Part shown: positions 1 through 8,759 of the stretch, piece after piece | Layout of the letters: every line of letters begins with the position of its first letter | Position numbering within the stretch: the first letter of the stretch is position 1 | DNA from: Bacteroidota bacterium | GTDB taxonomy: Bacteria; Bacteroidota; Bacteroidia; Chitinophagales; Chitinophagaceae | Direction: 5' to 3' | Assembly (NCBI GenBank): GCA_023409975.1 | Contig: JAEYQO010000001.1 | Coordinates: forward strand, 1-29,833 | DNA: 29,833 nucleotides | Notes under the pieces: model-generated | Told to the model about the DNA's origin: nothing | Databases searched by the model: none | The model's input: the letters and a program-made list of their open reading frames with translations, nothing else | Made by a program: the position numbers and the translations under genes

Positions 1-173
1 ACCCACAACTCACAACCCACAACCCCCAACCCACAACCCAAACGGGCCATTAGCCGTTAGCCGTTGGCCATTGGCGGGTTCTGCTCTGCCATCTGCCATC
101 TCACATCTGTCATCTGCTGTCGGTTTATACACTGACTACTGATTACTGACTACTGATTACTGACTACTGATCA
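1..173. repeat. Four successive degenerate heptanucleotide tandem arrays
   Basis: The stretch before the first gene is almost wholly made of 7-bp units in four families: ACCCACA-like at 1-42 (six units), GCCRTTR-like at 46-80 (five units), CTGCCAT-like at 86-120 (five units) and CTGAYTA-like at 132-173 (six units, also readable as three 14-mers). Units within a family differ by one or two bases, while the period stays at exactly 7. No reading frame or promoter is evident up to about 190. It resembles the short tandem heptamer repeats known from filamentous cyanobacteria, but that comparison is only by form. Confidence 0.85.
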
Positions 174-214
174 GCCTTACCAGAAAGTATTAAATTTAGT
201 ATCACATTTGCCTT

Positions 215-1531
215 ATGAAAACGCTTCTCAATTCACTCGTCATCATGCTCCTAACTTTCTCTTCCGGTGCGCAAGGTATCATTACCACAATTGCAGGTGG
301 GGGCTGGGGGGTAGACGGTGGTCTTGCAATTAATGCAGCGCTCGATAAGGTTAATGATGTTCTCGTGGACTCTAATGGCAATGTGTATATAGCAGAGGAA
401 ATGGCTATTCGTAGAATTGATGCACAAACTCAAATAATCAGTTTGTATGCCGGCTCTTACCAATGGGGCCTGGGTTGCGATGGCTGTCCCGCAACCACCG
501 GCAAACTCTCTCATGCAAATGCTATCGCTTTTGATAAACAATGGAACCTTTATATAGCTGATTGGGGTAGCGGCAGAATCAGAAAAGTCGATGCTGTAAC
601 AGGAATAATGACCACCTACGCCGGAACAGGCACTTTGGGCTATAGTGGTGATGGAGGCCCGGCCACCAGTGCGCAGTTGAGAAAACCGATGGACATAGCT
701 TTTGATGCAAATGACAATCTGTATATAGCAGATGAGTTTTACCACATCAGAAGAGTGGACCGGCAAACGGGTATTATTACAACCATTGCTGGTGACGGCA
801 CGCTTGGCTCGTGGAATAATGGTGATCTCGCCGTTAGCTCAAGGATAGGTGCTGGACGTGGCATTTGTGTTGACTTCTTTGGCAATATCTACTTTACGGA
901 TCCAAATAGTAGAAGAATCGGAAAGATTGATACGCAGGGGATTTTATCGGTTTATTGCGGTACAGGAACCGCAGGTTTAGCAGGAGATGGTGGTCCGGCT
1001 GTCAACGCTCAAACCTACGCTTCAGTCCGGCTTAGAATGGACAGTCAGAATAATATGTATTTTGGAGATGGTGGTAGAGTTATAAGAAGAATTGACTATT
1101 CCACAGGGATGATTACAAGAGTGGCAGGAAACGGAGGCAGTGGATTTAGTGGAGATGGCGGTCCCGCATTGGATGCGCATTTCCACGGGATTTGGAGTGT
1201 GTTTGTTGACAGGAATAATAACGCATACATAGCTGATGCATTGAATTACCGGATCAGGAAGATTTCTGGAGTTGTCAGTGTGGCTCCTTCGCCAGAGATC
1301 CTCGCATGTGAAATCTTTCCAAATCCATCAAACGGTCTGTTCACAGTACAGAGTTCTGACAAAATCGAGCTGCTTCAGGTCAGAAATCTGACCGGGCAAA
1401 TTGTTTACGAATCCAATCCATTAACCCCTTCTGCAAGAGTTGATCTGTCAAATCATCCAGCTGGTATTTACCTGGTAACTGTGGTAAATGGCTCGGTTGT
1501 AATCAGCAAAAAGATCATAATTCATCATTAA
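215..1531 (+). CDS. Secreted NHL-repeat beta-propeller protein with T9SS sorting domain (copy 1)
   Basis: 438 residues. An N-terminal signal peptide (about residues 1-19, hydrophobic core LVIMLLTF, cleavage near GAQG) is followed by six NHL-type blades. Each blade has a Y-I-A-D...I-R-K-I-D/V-D core (for example YIADWGSGRIRKVD and YIADEFYHIRRVD), and most are separated by a G-D-G-G-P-A loop. Residues about 360-438 form a T9SS type A sorting domain: FPNPSNGLF at its start, LTGQIVY in the middle and PAGIYLVTV before a short basic tail. The product should be exported across the outer membrane and attached to the surface or released. NHL propellers usually bind partners, and no catalytic residues are evident. 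The start is the ATG directly before the signal peptide. A close paralogue follows 25 bp downstream. Confidence 0.9.
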   Translation: MKTLLNSLVIMLLTFSSGAQGIITTIAGGGWGVDGGLAINAALDKVNDVLVDSNGNVYIAEEMAIRRIDAQTQIISLYAGSYQWGLGCDGCPATTGKLSHANAIAFDKQWNLYIADWGSGRIRKVDAVTGIMTTYAGTGTLGYSGDGGPATSAQLRKPMDIAFDANDNLYIADEFYHIRRVDRQTGIITTIAGDGTLGSWNNGDLAVSSRIGAGRGICVDFFGNIYFTDPNSRRIGKIDTQGILSVYCGTGTAGLAGDGGPAVNAQTYASVRLRMDSQNNMYFGDGGRVIRRIDYSTGMITRVAGNGGSGFSGDGGPALDAHFHGIWSVFVDRNNNAYIADALNYRIRKISGVVSVAPSPEILACEIFPNPSNGLFTVQSSDKIELLQVRNLTGQIVYESNPLTPSARVDLSNHPAGIYLVTVVNGSVVISKKIIIHH

Positions 1532-1556
1532 CAGCACTGCGATCAGCATTTTTTTT

Positions 1557-2864
1557 ATGAAAGCACTTCTCACTTCACTCGTCATCATGCTCCTGACTTT
1601 CTCTTCCGGTGCGCAAGGCATCATAACCACAATTGCAGGTGGGGGCTGGGGGGTAGACGGTGGTCTTGCGATTAATGCAGCGCTCGATAAGGTTAATGAT
1701 GTTCTCGTGGACTCTGGCGGCAATGTGTATATAGCAGAGGATGAAGCCATCAGGAAGATAGATGCCCAAACGCAAATTATTAGCCTGTATGCCGGCTCTT
1801 ATCAAACTGGTGTTGGTTGTGATGGTTGTCCTGCAACGACCGCAAAGTTGAATCTTGCGAATGCAATTGCGATGGATAAGCAAGGTAATCTGTATATCGC
1901 AGATTATGGGAGTTGTAGAATCCGGAAAGTCGATGCACTTACTGGGATCATGACCACCTATGCTGGTAATGCAATATACGGCTACAGCGGGGACGGTGGG
2001 CCAGCAACGAGTGCTCGATTGAAAAGGCCCATGGACATAGCATTTGATGCAAATGACAATCTGTATATAGCAGATGAGTTTTACCATATCAGAAGAGTGG
2101 ACCGGCAAACGGGTATTATTACAACAGTTGCGGGTGACGGTATACAGGGTACCTGGAATAATGGAGACCTCGCGAGTGCGATTAGATTGGGAAGCGTACG
2201 CGGTGTAGCAATTGACAAGGCGGGCGATATCTATTTTGCAGATTTCAATGGTAGAAGGATTGGTAGGATTGATGGAACGGGAGTTGTTTACACTTACTGT
2301 GGTACCGGAACATTAGGCATATCCGGTGACGGCGGACCGGCTACCGATGCGCAAATCGGTGCATCAGCAAAAATCCGCTTTGATGAAGATGACAATCTTT
2401 TTTTAGCAGATGGGACAATACGAAAGATTGAGCGTCCCACAGGTATCATCAATATGGTCGCCGGACCCTGGAGTGGATTTTGTGGCGATGGTGGGCCAGC
2501 CACACAGGCTTGCCTTTCTGGTGTAATGGGAGTCTGGGTAGAGCCCGGAGGAGACTTCTACATTGCCGATGGGTTGAACTATAGAATTCGAAAAGTTACT
2601 TATCCGACAAGTGTACCAACTGTTGAAAAGGAACAGAACGTCAGACTATATCCAAATCCATCAAATAGTATCGTCTTTTTCGAATCCGATAACGACATTC
2701 CAAGAATAGAGATTTACGATATTTCAGGTCGACTTATATTAAGTAAGACAGCGAGGGAGAAAAAGGTTATGATCGACATATCTTCTTTTGCAACAGGCAC
2801 CTACACTACTCTGATTTTCTCAGGCCTGCAGGTTAAAGCTGAAAAACTACTTCGTATTCCATAA
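1557..2864 (+). CDS. Secreted NHL-repeat beta-propeller protein with T9SS sorting domain (copy 2)
   Basis: 435 residues, the tandem paralogue of the preceding gene with the same plan: signal peptide (about 1-19), six NHL blades with Y-I-A-D...I-R-K-V-D motifs and G-D-G-G-P-A loops, then a T9SS sorting domain (YPNPSNSIVFFES, ISGRLIL, FATGTYTTLIF). The first ~60 codons and one middle block (about 2028-2127) are almost base-identical to copy 1, while the last two blades and the sorting domain differ strongly. The 25-bp gap holds a run of eight T directly before the ATG but no clear promoter, so the two genes may be co-transcribed. Ligand and role are unknown. Confidence 0.9.
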   Translation: MKALLTSLVIMLLTFSSGAQGIITTIAGGGWGVDGGLAINAALDKVNDVLVDSGGNVYIAEDEAIRKIDAQTQIISLYAGSYQTGVGCDGCPATTAKLNLANAIAMDKQGNLYIADYGSCRIRKVDALTGIMTTYAGNAIYGYSGDGGPATSARLKRPMDIAFDANDNLYIADEFYHIRRVDRQTGIITTVAGDGIQGTWNNGDLASAIRLGSVRGVAIDKAGDIYFADFNGRRIGRIDGTGVVYTYCGTGTLGISGDGGPATDAQIGASAKIRFDEDDNLFLADGTIRKIERPTGIINMVAGPWSGFCGDGGPATQACLSGVMGVWVEPGGDFYIADGLNYRIRKVTYPTSVPTVEKEQNVRLYPNPSNSIVFFESDNDIPRIEIYDISGRLILSKTAREKKVMIDISSFATGTYTTLIFSGLQVKAEKLLRIP

Positions 2865-2955
2865 TCTCAGTTCCTCAGGCGCTGAGCTATGTCACCGAAA
2901 CGATCACGCAGATGGAATCCTACGGAGGGAATCTGGTTCGAATCATGATGCAGGC

Positions 2956-3135
2956 TTGGCCTCCCAGATGACAGATGACCGTCGCGGGTTGTGGGTCGTG
3001 GGTTGTGAGTTGTGGGTGGTGGGTGCTTTTGCCTTCGTCTTCGCTTTGGCCTCCCAGATGACAGATGATCGTCGCGGGTAGTGGGTCGCGGGTTGCGGGT
3101 TGCGGGTTATGGGTGCTTTGGCTTTGGCTTTGGCC
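2956..3135. repeat. Two ~90-bp tandem units containing GGGTTGT-type heptamer arrays
   Basis: A block starting TTGGCCTCCCAGATGACAGA occurs at 2956 and again at 3046. In each unit it is followed by six heptamers of the type GGGTNGT (2986-3027 and 3076-3117) and then a gene-like but non-coding GCTTT-rich tail (GGCTTT hexamers in the second). The offset is exactly 90 bp. The heptamer is close to the reverse complement of the ACCCACA-like unit at 1-42 and 10113-10154. The segment lies between the convergent 3' ends of NHL copy 2 and leuS. Apart from this repeat, I see nothing in the ~325-bp gap. Confidence 0.8.
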
Positions 3136-3190
3136 TTGTGCCTTCTGTGCTTCTCTAACTTCACGAACCACGGACCTGTCGGTTATTACT

Positions 3191-5986
3191 CTAACGACTA
3201 ACGACTATATTAACCATCCTCCCCTTCACATATATCACTTTCTTCGGCTGCTTCCCATTCAACCACTTCTGTATCGCTGGTTCCGCCAATACCTGCTTTT
3301 CAATCTCAGACTGTTCTATATCCAACGGAAACTCCATCTCCAGCCTCGTCTTACCGTTGACAGCAACCGGGTACTTTTTGCTGCTTTCTACCACATACTG
3401 CTGTTCCCAGGCCGGGAAGGCAGCGTTTAATACGCTGTCCTCATGGCCGAAACGATGCCAGAGTTCCTCCGCAAGATGCGGCGCAAATGGAGCGATCAAG
3501 GCGGCTAGTGGCTCGAGTATAGCCCGCTTATGACATCCGGCAACGGAGAGCTCATTAACACAGATCATGAACTGACTAACCGCCGTGTTGAGAGAAAACC
3601 GTTCTATATCATCGCCGACTTTTCTGATCGATTTATGCAGGATCCTAAGCTCCTGATCCGTCGCGGCATCTTCCGTAACGATCCAGTCCTGCTCGTTGAA
3701 GTACAGACGCCACAGCTTCTTGATAAAGCGATGAACCCCCTCAATGCCCTGAGTATCCCATGGCTTACTCACATCTATCGGACCCAGGAACATCTCATAC
3801 ATCCTGAAGGTGTCCGCACCATATTGCGCAACGATATCGTCCGGATTCACCACGTTGTAATAACGCTTGCTCATCTTCTCGATCATGGTGCCACAGATAT
3901 ACTTATCATCTTCCAGGATGAATTCCGCGTTGGCATACTCGGGCCTCCATTTCCTGAAGGCCTCAATGTCCAGCTCCACACCATTTACAAGGCTGACATC
4001 CACATGTATGGCATCGGTAGCCATCTTGTCTTTCAGCCCATGGGAAACGAACTCATTGGTGCCATGCAACCGGTAAACAAATCGCGAATTGCCCTGGATC
4101 ATGCCCTGGTTGATGAGCTTCTTGAAGGGCTCGTCAAATCCGATGTGGCCAAGGTCATACAAGACTTTTGTCCACATCCTGCTATACAACAGATGGCCCA
4201 CCGCATGCTCGGTACCACCTATGTAAATATCCACTTCCTGCCAGTAGTTAGTGGCCTCCCGGCTCGCAAATTCTTTCTCATTATGGGGGTCCATATACCT
4301 CAGGAAATACCAACTGCTTCCCGCATAGCCTGGCATCGTGCTGGTCTCTCTCCTTCCCGCCTCTGTGTTCACCCAGCTCTCGATATTAGCCAGTGGGCCC
4401 TCACCGTTAAGCGCCGGATGATAACTCCGGACTTCGGGTAATTCAACAGGTAGTTTACGAAGGTCATCCTCTGCCTCCAGCGCTTTCTCATCGACCGCAA
4501 AAGGAATATCGTTGAGGTAGATGATCGGGAAAGGCTCGCCCCAGTAACGCTGCCGGCTGAATCCGGCATCCCGTAATTTGTAGTTCACCCTCGGGCGACC
4601 GGCATCCGCATCCTGTATGGCACGTATGGCAATAGGTCCGGCTTTATTTATATCAATTCCGGTCAGAAATCCACTATTGTCCAGCTTGCCTTCTTTCGCT
4701 GTGTAAGCCTCGTTTCCGGAATAGTTCTTCCCGAATATATTGGTGATGGGAATATTGAAGTGTTTGGCAAAACTGTGATCTCTGCTGTCTCCACTGGGCA
4801 CAGCCATGATGGCCCCTGTGCCATACCCGGCCAGTACATACTCGGCGATCCAAATCGGAATGCTTTTATGATTCAGGGGATTGAGCGCATAGGCACCGGT
4901 AAAACAACCGGTAATCTGCTTCACATCACTAATGCGCTCTCTTTCTGACCGGCTTTGCACGTACTTCTTATAGGCTTCCACCTCAGCTTTCTGCTGTGGA
5001 CTTGTAATCAGGTCGACAAGCTCATGTTCGGGTGCCAAAACAAGAAAGTCTGCACCGAAAATGGTATCAGGTCGTGTCGTGAAAACGGTAATATGCTTGC
5101 CGTAATGTTCCCTCAGGTCAAAGCGGACCTCTGCACCACTGCTCTTGCCAATCCAGTTGCGCTGCATTTCCTTCATGGCCTCACTCCATTCCAGTTCCTC
5201 AAGCCCCGCCAGCAAACGCTCCGCATACTCAGTGATCCTCAAAAACCACTGCCGCATCCGCCGCTTTTCGACAGGGAAACCTCCACGCTCCGAAACACCA
5301 TTGATTACCTCATCATTAGCCAGTACAGTTCCCAGCGCCTCACACCACCAGACATCAGCATATCCAAGATACGCAAGACGATAATGCATCAGTGCTTCCC
5401 GCTTTTCCTTTTCAGTCCATCCTTTCCAGGCCTTGGCGTCAAAGCAGAATGTCTGATCCGGCGGACAGGGTACATTTGAATTGCCCTCTTTCTCAAATAT
5501 GGAGATCAGTTCTCTAATAGGTCTCGCCTTGCCCAGCTTCCGGTCGTACCAGCTATGGAACAACTGTAAAAAGATCCACTGGGTCCATTTATAATACTTA
5601 GGGTCGCTCGTCCTTACCTCCCGCTCCCAGTCATAGCAAAATCCGATATTGTCAAGCTGCTGCCTGTAACGGGCAATATTTTCCTCTGTTGTTCTTGCAG
5701 GATGTTGCCCTGTCTCTAAGGCATACTGCTCAGCCGGCAATCCAAACGCGTCAAATCCCATAGGATGCAACACATTAAAGCCGGACATCCTCTTGTAACG
5801 CGCATAAATATCGGAAGCTATATAGCCCAGCGGATGCCCCACATGCAATCCAGCTCCACTAGGATAGGGGAACATGTCAAGTATGTAAAATTTGGGCTTC
5901 TTACTGTCGTTGCTGACGCTATAGATGTTGTTCTCCCTCCAGTATTCTTTCCACTTCTGCTCAATAGTCCTAAAGGCGTATTCCAT
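3191..5986 (-). CDS. leuS: Leucyl-tRNA synthetase
   Basis: 931 residues with the chosen start. A class I aminoacyl-tRNA synthetase that charges tRNA-Leu in the cytoplasm. The HIGH-type motif is HVGH (residues 48-51, within PYPSGAGLHVGHPLGY) and the KMSKS-type motif is KMSKR (704-708). A CP1 editing domain is present between them (TTRPDTIFGADF and later GTGAIMAVPSGDSRDH). The zinc-finger-like insert of some LeuRS is not obvious. The frame is open 26 codons further upstream, but the ATG at 5984-5986 (MEYAFRTIEQKW) matches the normal N-terminus, and the longer version would run across the promoter region of the divergent oxidoreductase gene. Large antisense frames inside this gene are shadows. 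Confidence 0.97.
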   Translation of the reverse strand: MEYAFRTIEQKWKEYWRENNIYSVSNDSKKPKFYILDMFPYPSGAGLHVGHPLGYIASDIYARYKRMSGFNVLHPMGFDAFGLPAEQYALETGQHPARTTEENIARYRQQLDNIGFCYDWEREVRTSDPKYYKWTQWIFLQLFHSWYDRKLGKARPIRELISIFEKEGNSNVPCPPDQTFCFDAKAWKGWTEKEKREALMHYRLAYLGYADVWWCEALGTVLANDEVINGVSERGGFPVEKRRMRQWFLRITEYAERLLAGLEELEWSEAMKEMQRNWIGKSSGAEVRFDLREHYGKHITVFTTRPDTIFGADFLVLAPEHELVDLITSPQQKAEVEAYKKYVQSRSERERISDVKQITGCFTGAYALNPLNHKSIPIWIAEYVLAGYGTGAIMAVPSGDSRDHSFAKHFNIPITNIFGKNYSGNEAYTAKEGKLDNSGFLTGIDINKAGPIAIRAIQDADAGRPRVNYKLRDAGFSRQRYWGEPFPIIYLNDIPFAVDEKALEAEDDLRKLPVELPEVRSYHPALNGEGPLANIESWVNTEAGRRETSTMPGYAGSSWYFLRYMDPHNEKEFASREATNYWQEVDIYIGGTEHAVGHLLYSRMWTKVLYDLGHIGFDEPFKKLINQGMIQGNSRFVYRLHGTNEFVSHGLKDKMATDAIHVDVSLVNGVELDIEAFRKWRPEYANAEFILEDDKYICGTMIEKMSKRYYNVVNPDDIVAQYGADTFRMYEMFLGPIDVSKPWDTQGIEGVHRFIKKLWRLYFNEQDWIVTEDAATDQELRILHKSIRKVGDDIERFSLNTAVSQFMICVNELSVAGCHKRAILEPLAALIAPFAPHLAEELWHRFGHEDSVLNAAFPAWEQQYVVESSKKYPVAVNGKTRLEMEFPLDIEQSEIEKQVLAEPAIQKWLNGKQPKKVIYVKGRMVNIVVSR

Positions 5987-6006
5987 ATATGTTTTATTCC
6001 GGTCGC

Positions 6007-6014
6007 CAAAAATA
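6007..6014 (-). promoter_or_regulatory. Candidate -7 element for leuS
   Basis: Reading the minus strand, TATTTTTG fits the Bacteroidota TAnnTTTG -7 box exactly and lies 20 nt before the chosen leuS ATG. No good TTTG is found 19 bp upstream, so the -33 part is weak. It supports the shorter leuS start. Confidence 0.4.
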
Positions 6015-6074
6015 CGAAACGGGGATATGGAATGTATAAACCTTGTACCAACAGCGGGATGCACCCGTCTGACT

Positions 6075-6082
6075 TACCTTTG
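6075..6082 (+). promoter_or_regulatory. Candidate -7 element directly before the FAD oxidoreductase start
   Basis: TACCTTTG matches TAnnTTTG and ends only 4 nt before the ATG at 6087. If active, the message would be leaderless or nearly so. No TTTG lies at the right distance upstream, so the assignment rests on the -7 box and its position. Confidence 0.4.
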
Positions 6083-6086
6083 CAGC

Positions 6087-7229
6087 ATGCTAAGTTATTG
6101 GGAACAGCAGAGTTTTCTTAAATACGATCATATTGTAATCGGTGCCGGAATCGTCGGTCTCAGCACCGCACTCGAACTCCGGGACCGCTTCCCCTCCGCC
6201 AGAATTCTGGTACTCGAACGCGGTCTGCTCCCCACGGGCGCCAGTTCCCGAAACGCCGGGTTCGCCTGCATGGGCAGCCTGACGGAACTGCTCGACGACC
6301 TGCGCACTACGGATGAGGCTACTGTCCTCAATCTGTTCCGCCGGCGCAAACTAGGCCTGGAGCGTCTCCGACAGCGTCTCGGTGATCATACCATCGACTA
6401 CAGAGAAGAAGGCAGCTATGAGCTGATCACGGAAAGGGAATACGCCTTTCTCGACCAATTGGATGACGTCAACAGCCTCCTGATGCCTGTAACAGGTAAG
6501 CCTGCCTTTTCTCTGGTCCCGGAAAAAATCAGACAGTTTGGTTTCTCAGGCAAGGTCCGGCAACTAGTGGAAAATACCTGTGAAGGATCTCTCCATACCG
6601 GAAAAATGCTAAGAGCACTTACCGACCTTGCGATCGCTCAGAGAATAGAGATCAAAACCGGTGCAATGGTCTCACACCTGGAAGAACAACAGGATCGGGT
6701 CAGCGTGTTTGTTGAAGATCCCATGCGGGAAGAGCTGCTCGCACTGGAAGCCTCAACTGTTGCCGTTTGCACCAATGCTTTCACAGCTAAGCTGATCCCG
6801 GGTGCAGACGTAAAGCCCGGCAGGGGACAGGTACTCATCACACAGCCTATCCCGGGCCTCAAACTGAAAGGGATATTCCACTTCGATCAGGGATTCTATT
6901 ATTTCCGGGAGATTGAAGGCCGGGTGCTTATCGGCGGGGGAAGAAATCTTGATATAGAGGGGGAGACAACAGAAGCTTTCACGCTCTCAGAGAAGATTCA
7001 AATTGCGCTGGAACAGCAGCTAAGGGAGGTGATCATCCCTGGTGTCAATTTCCATGTCGCCCAACGCTGGAGCGGTATCATGGCCTTTGGAAAGACAAAA
7101 GCTCCTATTGTTCAGGCTTTTTCTCCGAGGTTGTTTGGCGCTTTCAGGATGGGAGGCATGGGTGTTGCGCTCGGTAGCGAAGTGGCTATGAAGCTGGCAG
7201 ACCTCATAGCTGAACGCCCCAGCTCCTGA
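6087..7229 (+). CDS. FAD-dependent oxidoreductase, D-amino-acid/glycine oxidase (DAO) family
   Basis: 380 residues from the chosen ATG (MLSYWEQQSF). The N-terminus carries a dinucleotide-binding Rossmann motif, GAGIVG (19-24), ending at an acidic residue E44 (LVLERG) for the FAD ribose. SSRNAGFA (53-60) follows, as in DAO-family enzymes. A glycine-rich C-terminal segment (GGMGVALGSEVAMKLADLI) closes the FAD site. The family oxidises amines or amino acids with release of imine or H2O2; the substrate cannot be told from sequence. The frame is open 54 codons upstream, but that part crosses the leuS start and looks non-coding. The gene diverges from leuS, and its last 26 bp overlap the convergent end of maf. 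Confidence 0.88.
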   Translation: MLSYWEQQSFLKYDHIVIGAGIVGLSTALELRDRFPSARILVLERGLLPTGASSRNAGFACMGSLTELLDDLRTTDEATVLNLFRRRKLGLERLRQRLGDHTIDYREEGSYELITEREYAFLDQLDDVNSLLMPVTGKPAFSLVPEKIRQFGFSGKVRQLVENTCEGSLHTGKMLRALTDLAIAQRIEIKTGAMVSHLEEQQDRVSVFVEDPMREELLALEASTVAVCTNAFTAKLIPGADVKPGRGQVLITQPIPGLKLKGIFHFDQGFYYFREIEGRVLIGGGRNLDIEGETTEAFTLSEKIQIALEQQLREVIIPGVNFHVAQRWSGIMAFGKTKAPIVQAFSPRLFGAFRMGGMGVALGSEVAMKLADLIAERPSS

Positions 7230-7773
7230 TTCGTTTCACCACCTCACCAATCGGCAGTCCCATCACATTGTAATAGTCGCCGACTATTTTCTCGATCCCC
7301 ACCATCCCGATCCATTCCTGGATGGCATAGGCCCCAGCCTTATCGAATGGTCTGTAATGGGTCACGTAGTGCGCAATCTGCTCCGCATTCAGCGGCCTGA
7401 AATAAACCTCGGTCAACACAGAAAACACAGCTTCTTTCCCGGGACTGAGCATGCAGACGCCTGTCACAACCTCATGTTTCCTTCCCGCCAGTTTGCTCAG
7501 AATCGCCCGCGCATCTGCCTCATCTACTGGCTTCCCCAATATTTCATCATCGAGTAAAACCACCGTGTCCGCGGCTATGATAAGTTCTTCAGGATGCTGC
7601 CCGGCAATCTTTATAGCTTTCTGCCGGGCAAGATGTGCCGGCACTTCCTTCGCGGCCATCCCCGGAGGGTTGGTTTCATCAATGTCCGCAACAACTACTT
7701 CAAACGGCAACTCCGCAGCTTCCATGAGCTGCTTTCTCCTTGGCGACTGTGAGGCAAGTATGATGTTAAGCAT
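7204..7773 (-). CDS. maf: Maf-family nucleoside triphosphate pyrophosphatase
   Basis: 189 residues. Maf/YhdE-type enzymes hydrolyse non-canonical or methylated nucleoside triphosphates (dTTP/UTP-type) to monophosphates and are linked to septum control. The signature SQSPRR is at 8-13, the catalytic aspartate lies in AADTVV (D69), and YYNVMGLP is near the C-terminus. The frame extends 12 codons upstream, but the ATG at 7771-7773 (MLNIILASQSPRR) is the standard family start and overlaps the UbiA gene's stop by 8 bp, which suggests translational coupling. It is the last gene of the pyrE-UbiA-maf cluster. Its 3' end overlaps the convergent oxidoreductase gene. Confidence 0.95.
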   Translation of the reverse strand: MLNIILASQSPRRKQLMEAAELPFEVVVADIDETNPPGMAAKEVPAHLARQKAIKIAGQHPEELIIAADTVVLLDDEILGKPVDEADARAILSKLAGRKHEVVTGVCMLSPGKEAVFSVLTEVYFRPLNAEQIAHYVTHYRPFDKAGAYAIQEWIGMVGIEKIVGDYYNVMGLPIGEVVKRIRSWGVQL

Positions 7774-8722
7774 TGGCTTCAAGGTAATAGATAACAAGCG
7801 ACCCCACACCGGAAACCATGATGAGTTTCAGATACCGGCTGGCCTTTCCAAAATGTTCGGTGGTTTGTGACTTCGGCAAAAATATGGTCCACATGATCAA
7901 AGGAACCACAAGAGCTAACAGGGTGTAAATACCTAGAGCCCATTCTTTCTCTACAATTAACCGGATGCCTGCAATAAGCAGAGGAAACAGCGCAAAGGCA
8001 CTCAATACCTGAGTAAAGCTGCCAGCTTTACTCAGTCCCCAGCGAATCGGCATGGTCATACACCCCTCGGCCTCATCTCCCTTAAAATCTTCCATGTCCT
8101 TAACGATCTCCCGCATCCAGGTCAGCAGGAAGGCAAAACCGGCATAGACAGAAAGCACCCATATCGGATTGGCAAGCGGTGCCCCCGATTCCGACCGGAT
8201 GAATACCTCCTGCCCCGCATAGTAGTGCATCGCAGGCTCGTAAACTATCAGGACCATAATGGTAAGTGCGGTCAATAAAGCTACAACGAGGTTTCCAGTC
8301 AGGAACTGTCTCTTAAAATGGGTGGAATAAAACCACAGCAGCAAGGTGCAGAGCAATTGGATAATAAGCCACGACCAGGCGCCCGCCTGCCTTGCCACAA
8401 GCGCCGCAAACAGAATAGCTAATACATTCAACACGGTATGGAGTATAATAGCCATCCTGCGCGGAATCTTTCGCTCCAGAATCATCCTGTCTGGCTTGTT
8501 GATATTATCTATCCGGATGTCGAAGTAGTCATTAATAATATATCCGGCAGCAGCTATGAAAATGGTCGAAAGACTCAACAGCGTGAAGTGCTTCAGGTCT
8601 AATAACAATCCCATGGGCGACTGCAGACCGGCGGGCCGGATCACACAAACCCATACCAGCAACTGCGTCAGAAGGATAATCAGAAGATTGGACCACCTAA
8701 TGAGTCTCAGCCAGGATATCAT
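7766..8722 (-). CDS. UbiA-family membrane prenyltransferase (geranylgeranylglycerol-phosphate geranylgeranyltransferase-like)
   Basis: 318 residues, with about eight to nine hydrophobic segments across its length. UbiA enzymes transfer a polyprenyl group to an acceptor within the membrane. Both aspartate-rich motifs are visible: N64-D65-x2-D68-x3-D72 (NDYFDIRID) and D209-x2-D212-x3-D216 (DMEDFKGD), which bind Mg-prenyl diphosphate. Bacteroidota homologues beside maf are commonly labelled geranylgeranylglycerol-phosphate geranylgeranyltransferase, but the acceptor is not proven; a chlorophyll, menaquinone or haem-type acceptor is possible from the fold alone. It sits 37 bp after pyrE and overlaps the maf start by 8 bp. 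Confidence 0.88.
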   Translation of the reverse strand: MISWLRLIRWSNLLIILLTQLLVWVCVIRPAGLQSPMGLLLDLKHFTLLSLSTIFIAAAGYIINDYFDIRIDNINKPDRMILERKIPRRMAIILHTVLNVLAILFAALVARQAGAWSWLIIQLLCTLLLWFYSTHFKRQFLTGNLVVALLTALTIMVLIVYEPAMHYYAGQEVFIRSESGAPLANPIWVLSVYAGFAFLLTWMREIVKDMEDFKGDEAEGCMTMPIRWGLSKAGSFTQVLSAFALFPLLIAGIRLIVEKEWALGIYTLLALVVPLIMWTIFLPKSQTTEHFGKASRYLKLIMVSGVGSLVIYYLEANA

Positions 8723-8759
8723 AATGTTGAATTGATAAGGCGCAGCCTGTAATTACCGG

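Noticed and set aside
1..173. CRISPR-like reading of the short repeats
   Set aside because: Units are 7 bp without spacers and there are no cas genes; these are tandem repeats.
3530..4441. 303-codon plus-strand frame antisense to leuS
   Set aside because: It lies wholly inside a highly conserved leuS gene, and its translation has no domain features; a shadow of the codon pattern.
5925..6086. N-terminal extension of the FAD oxidoreductase frame
   Set aside because: It crosses the leuS start and its promoter region and does not resemble the family N-terminus; the ATG at 6087 sits behind a -7 box.
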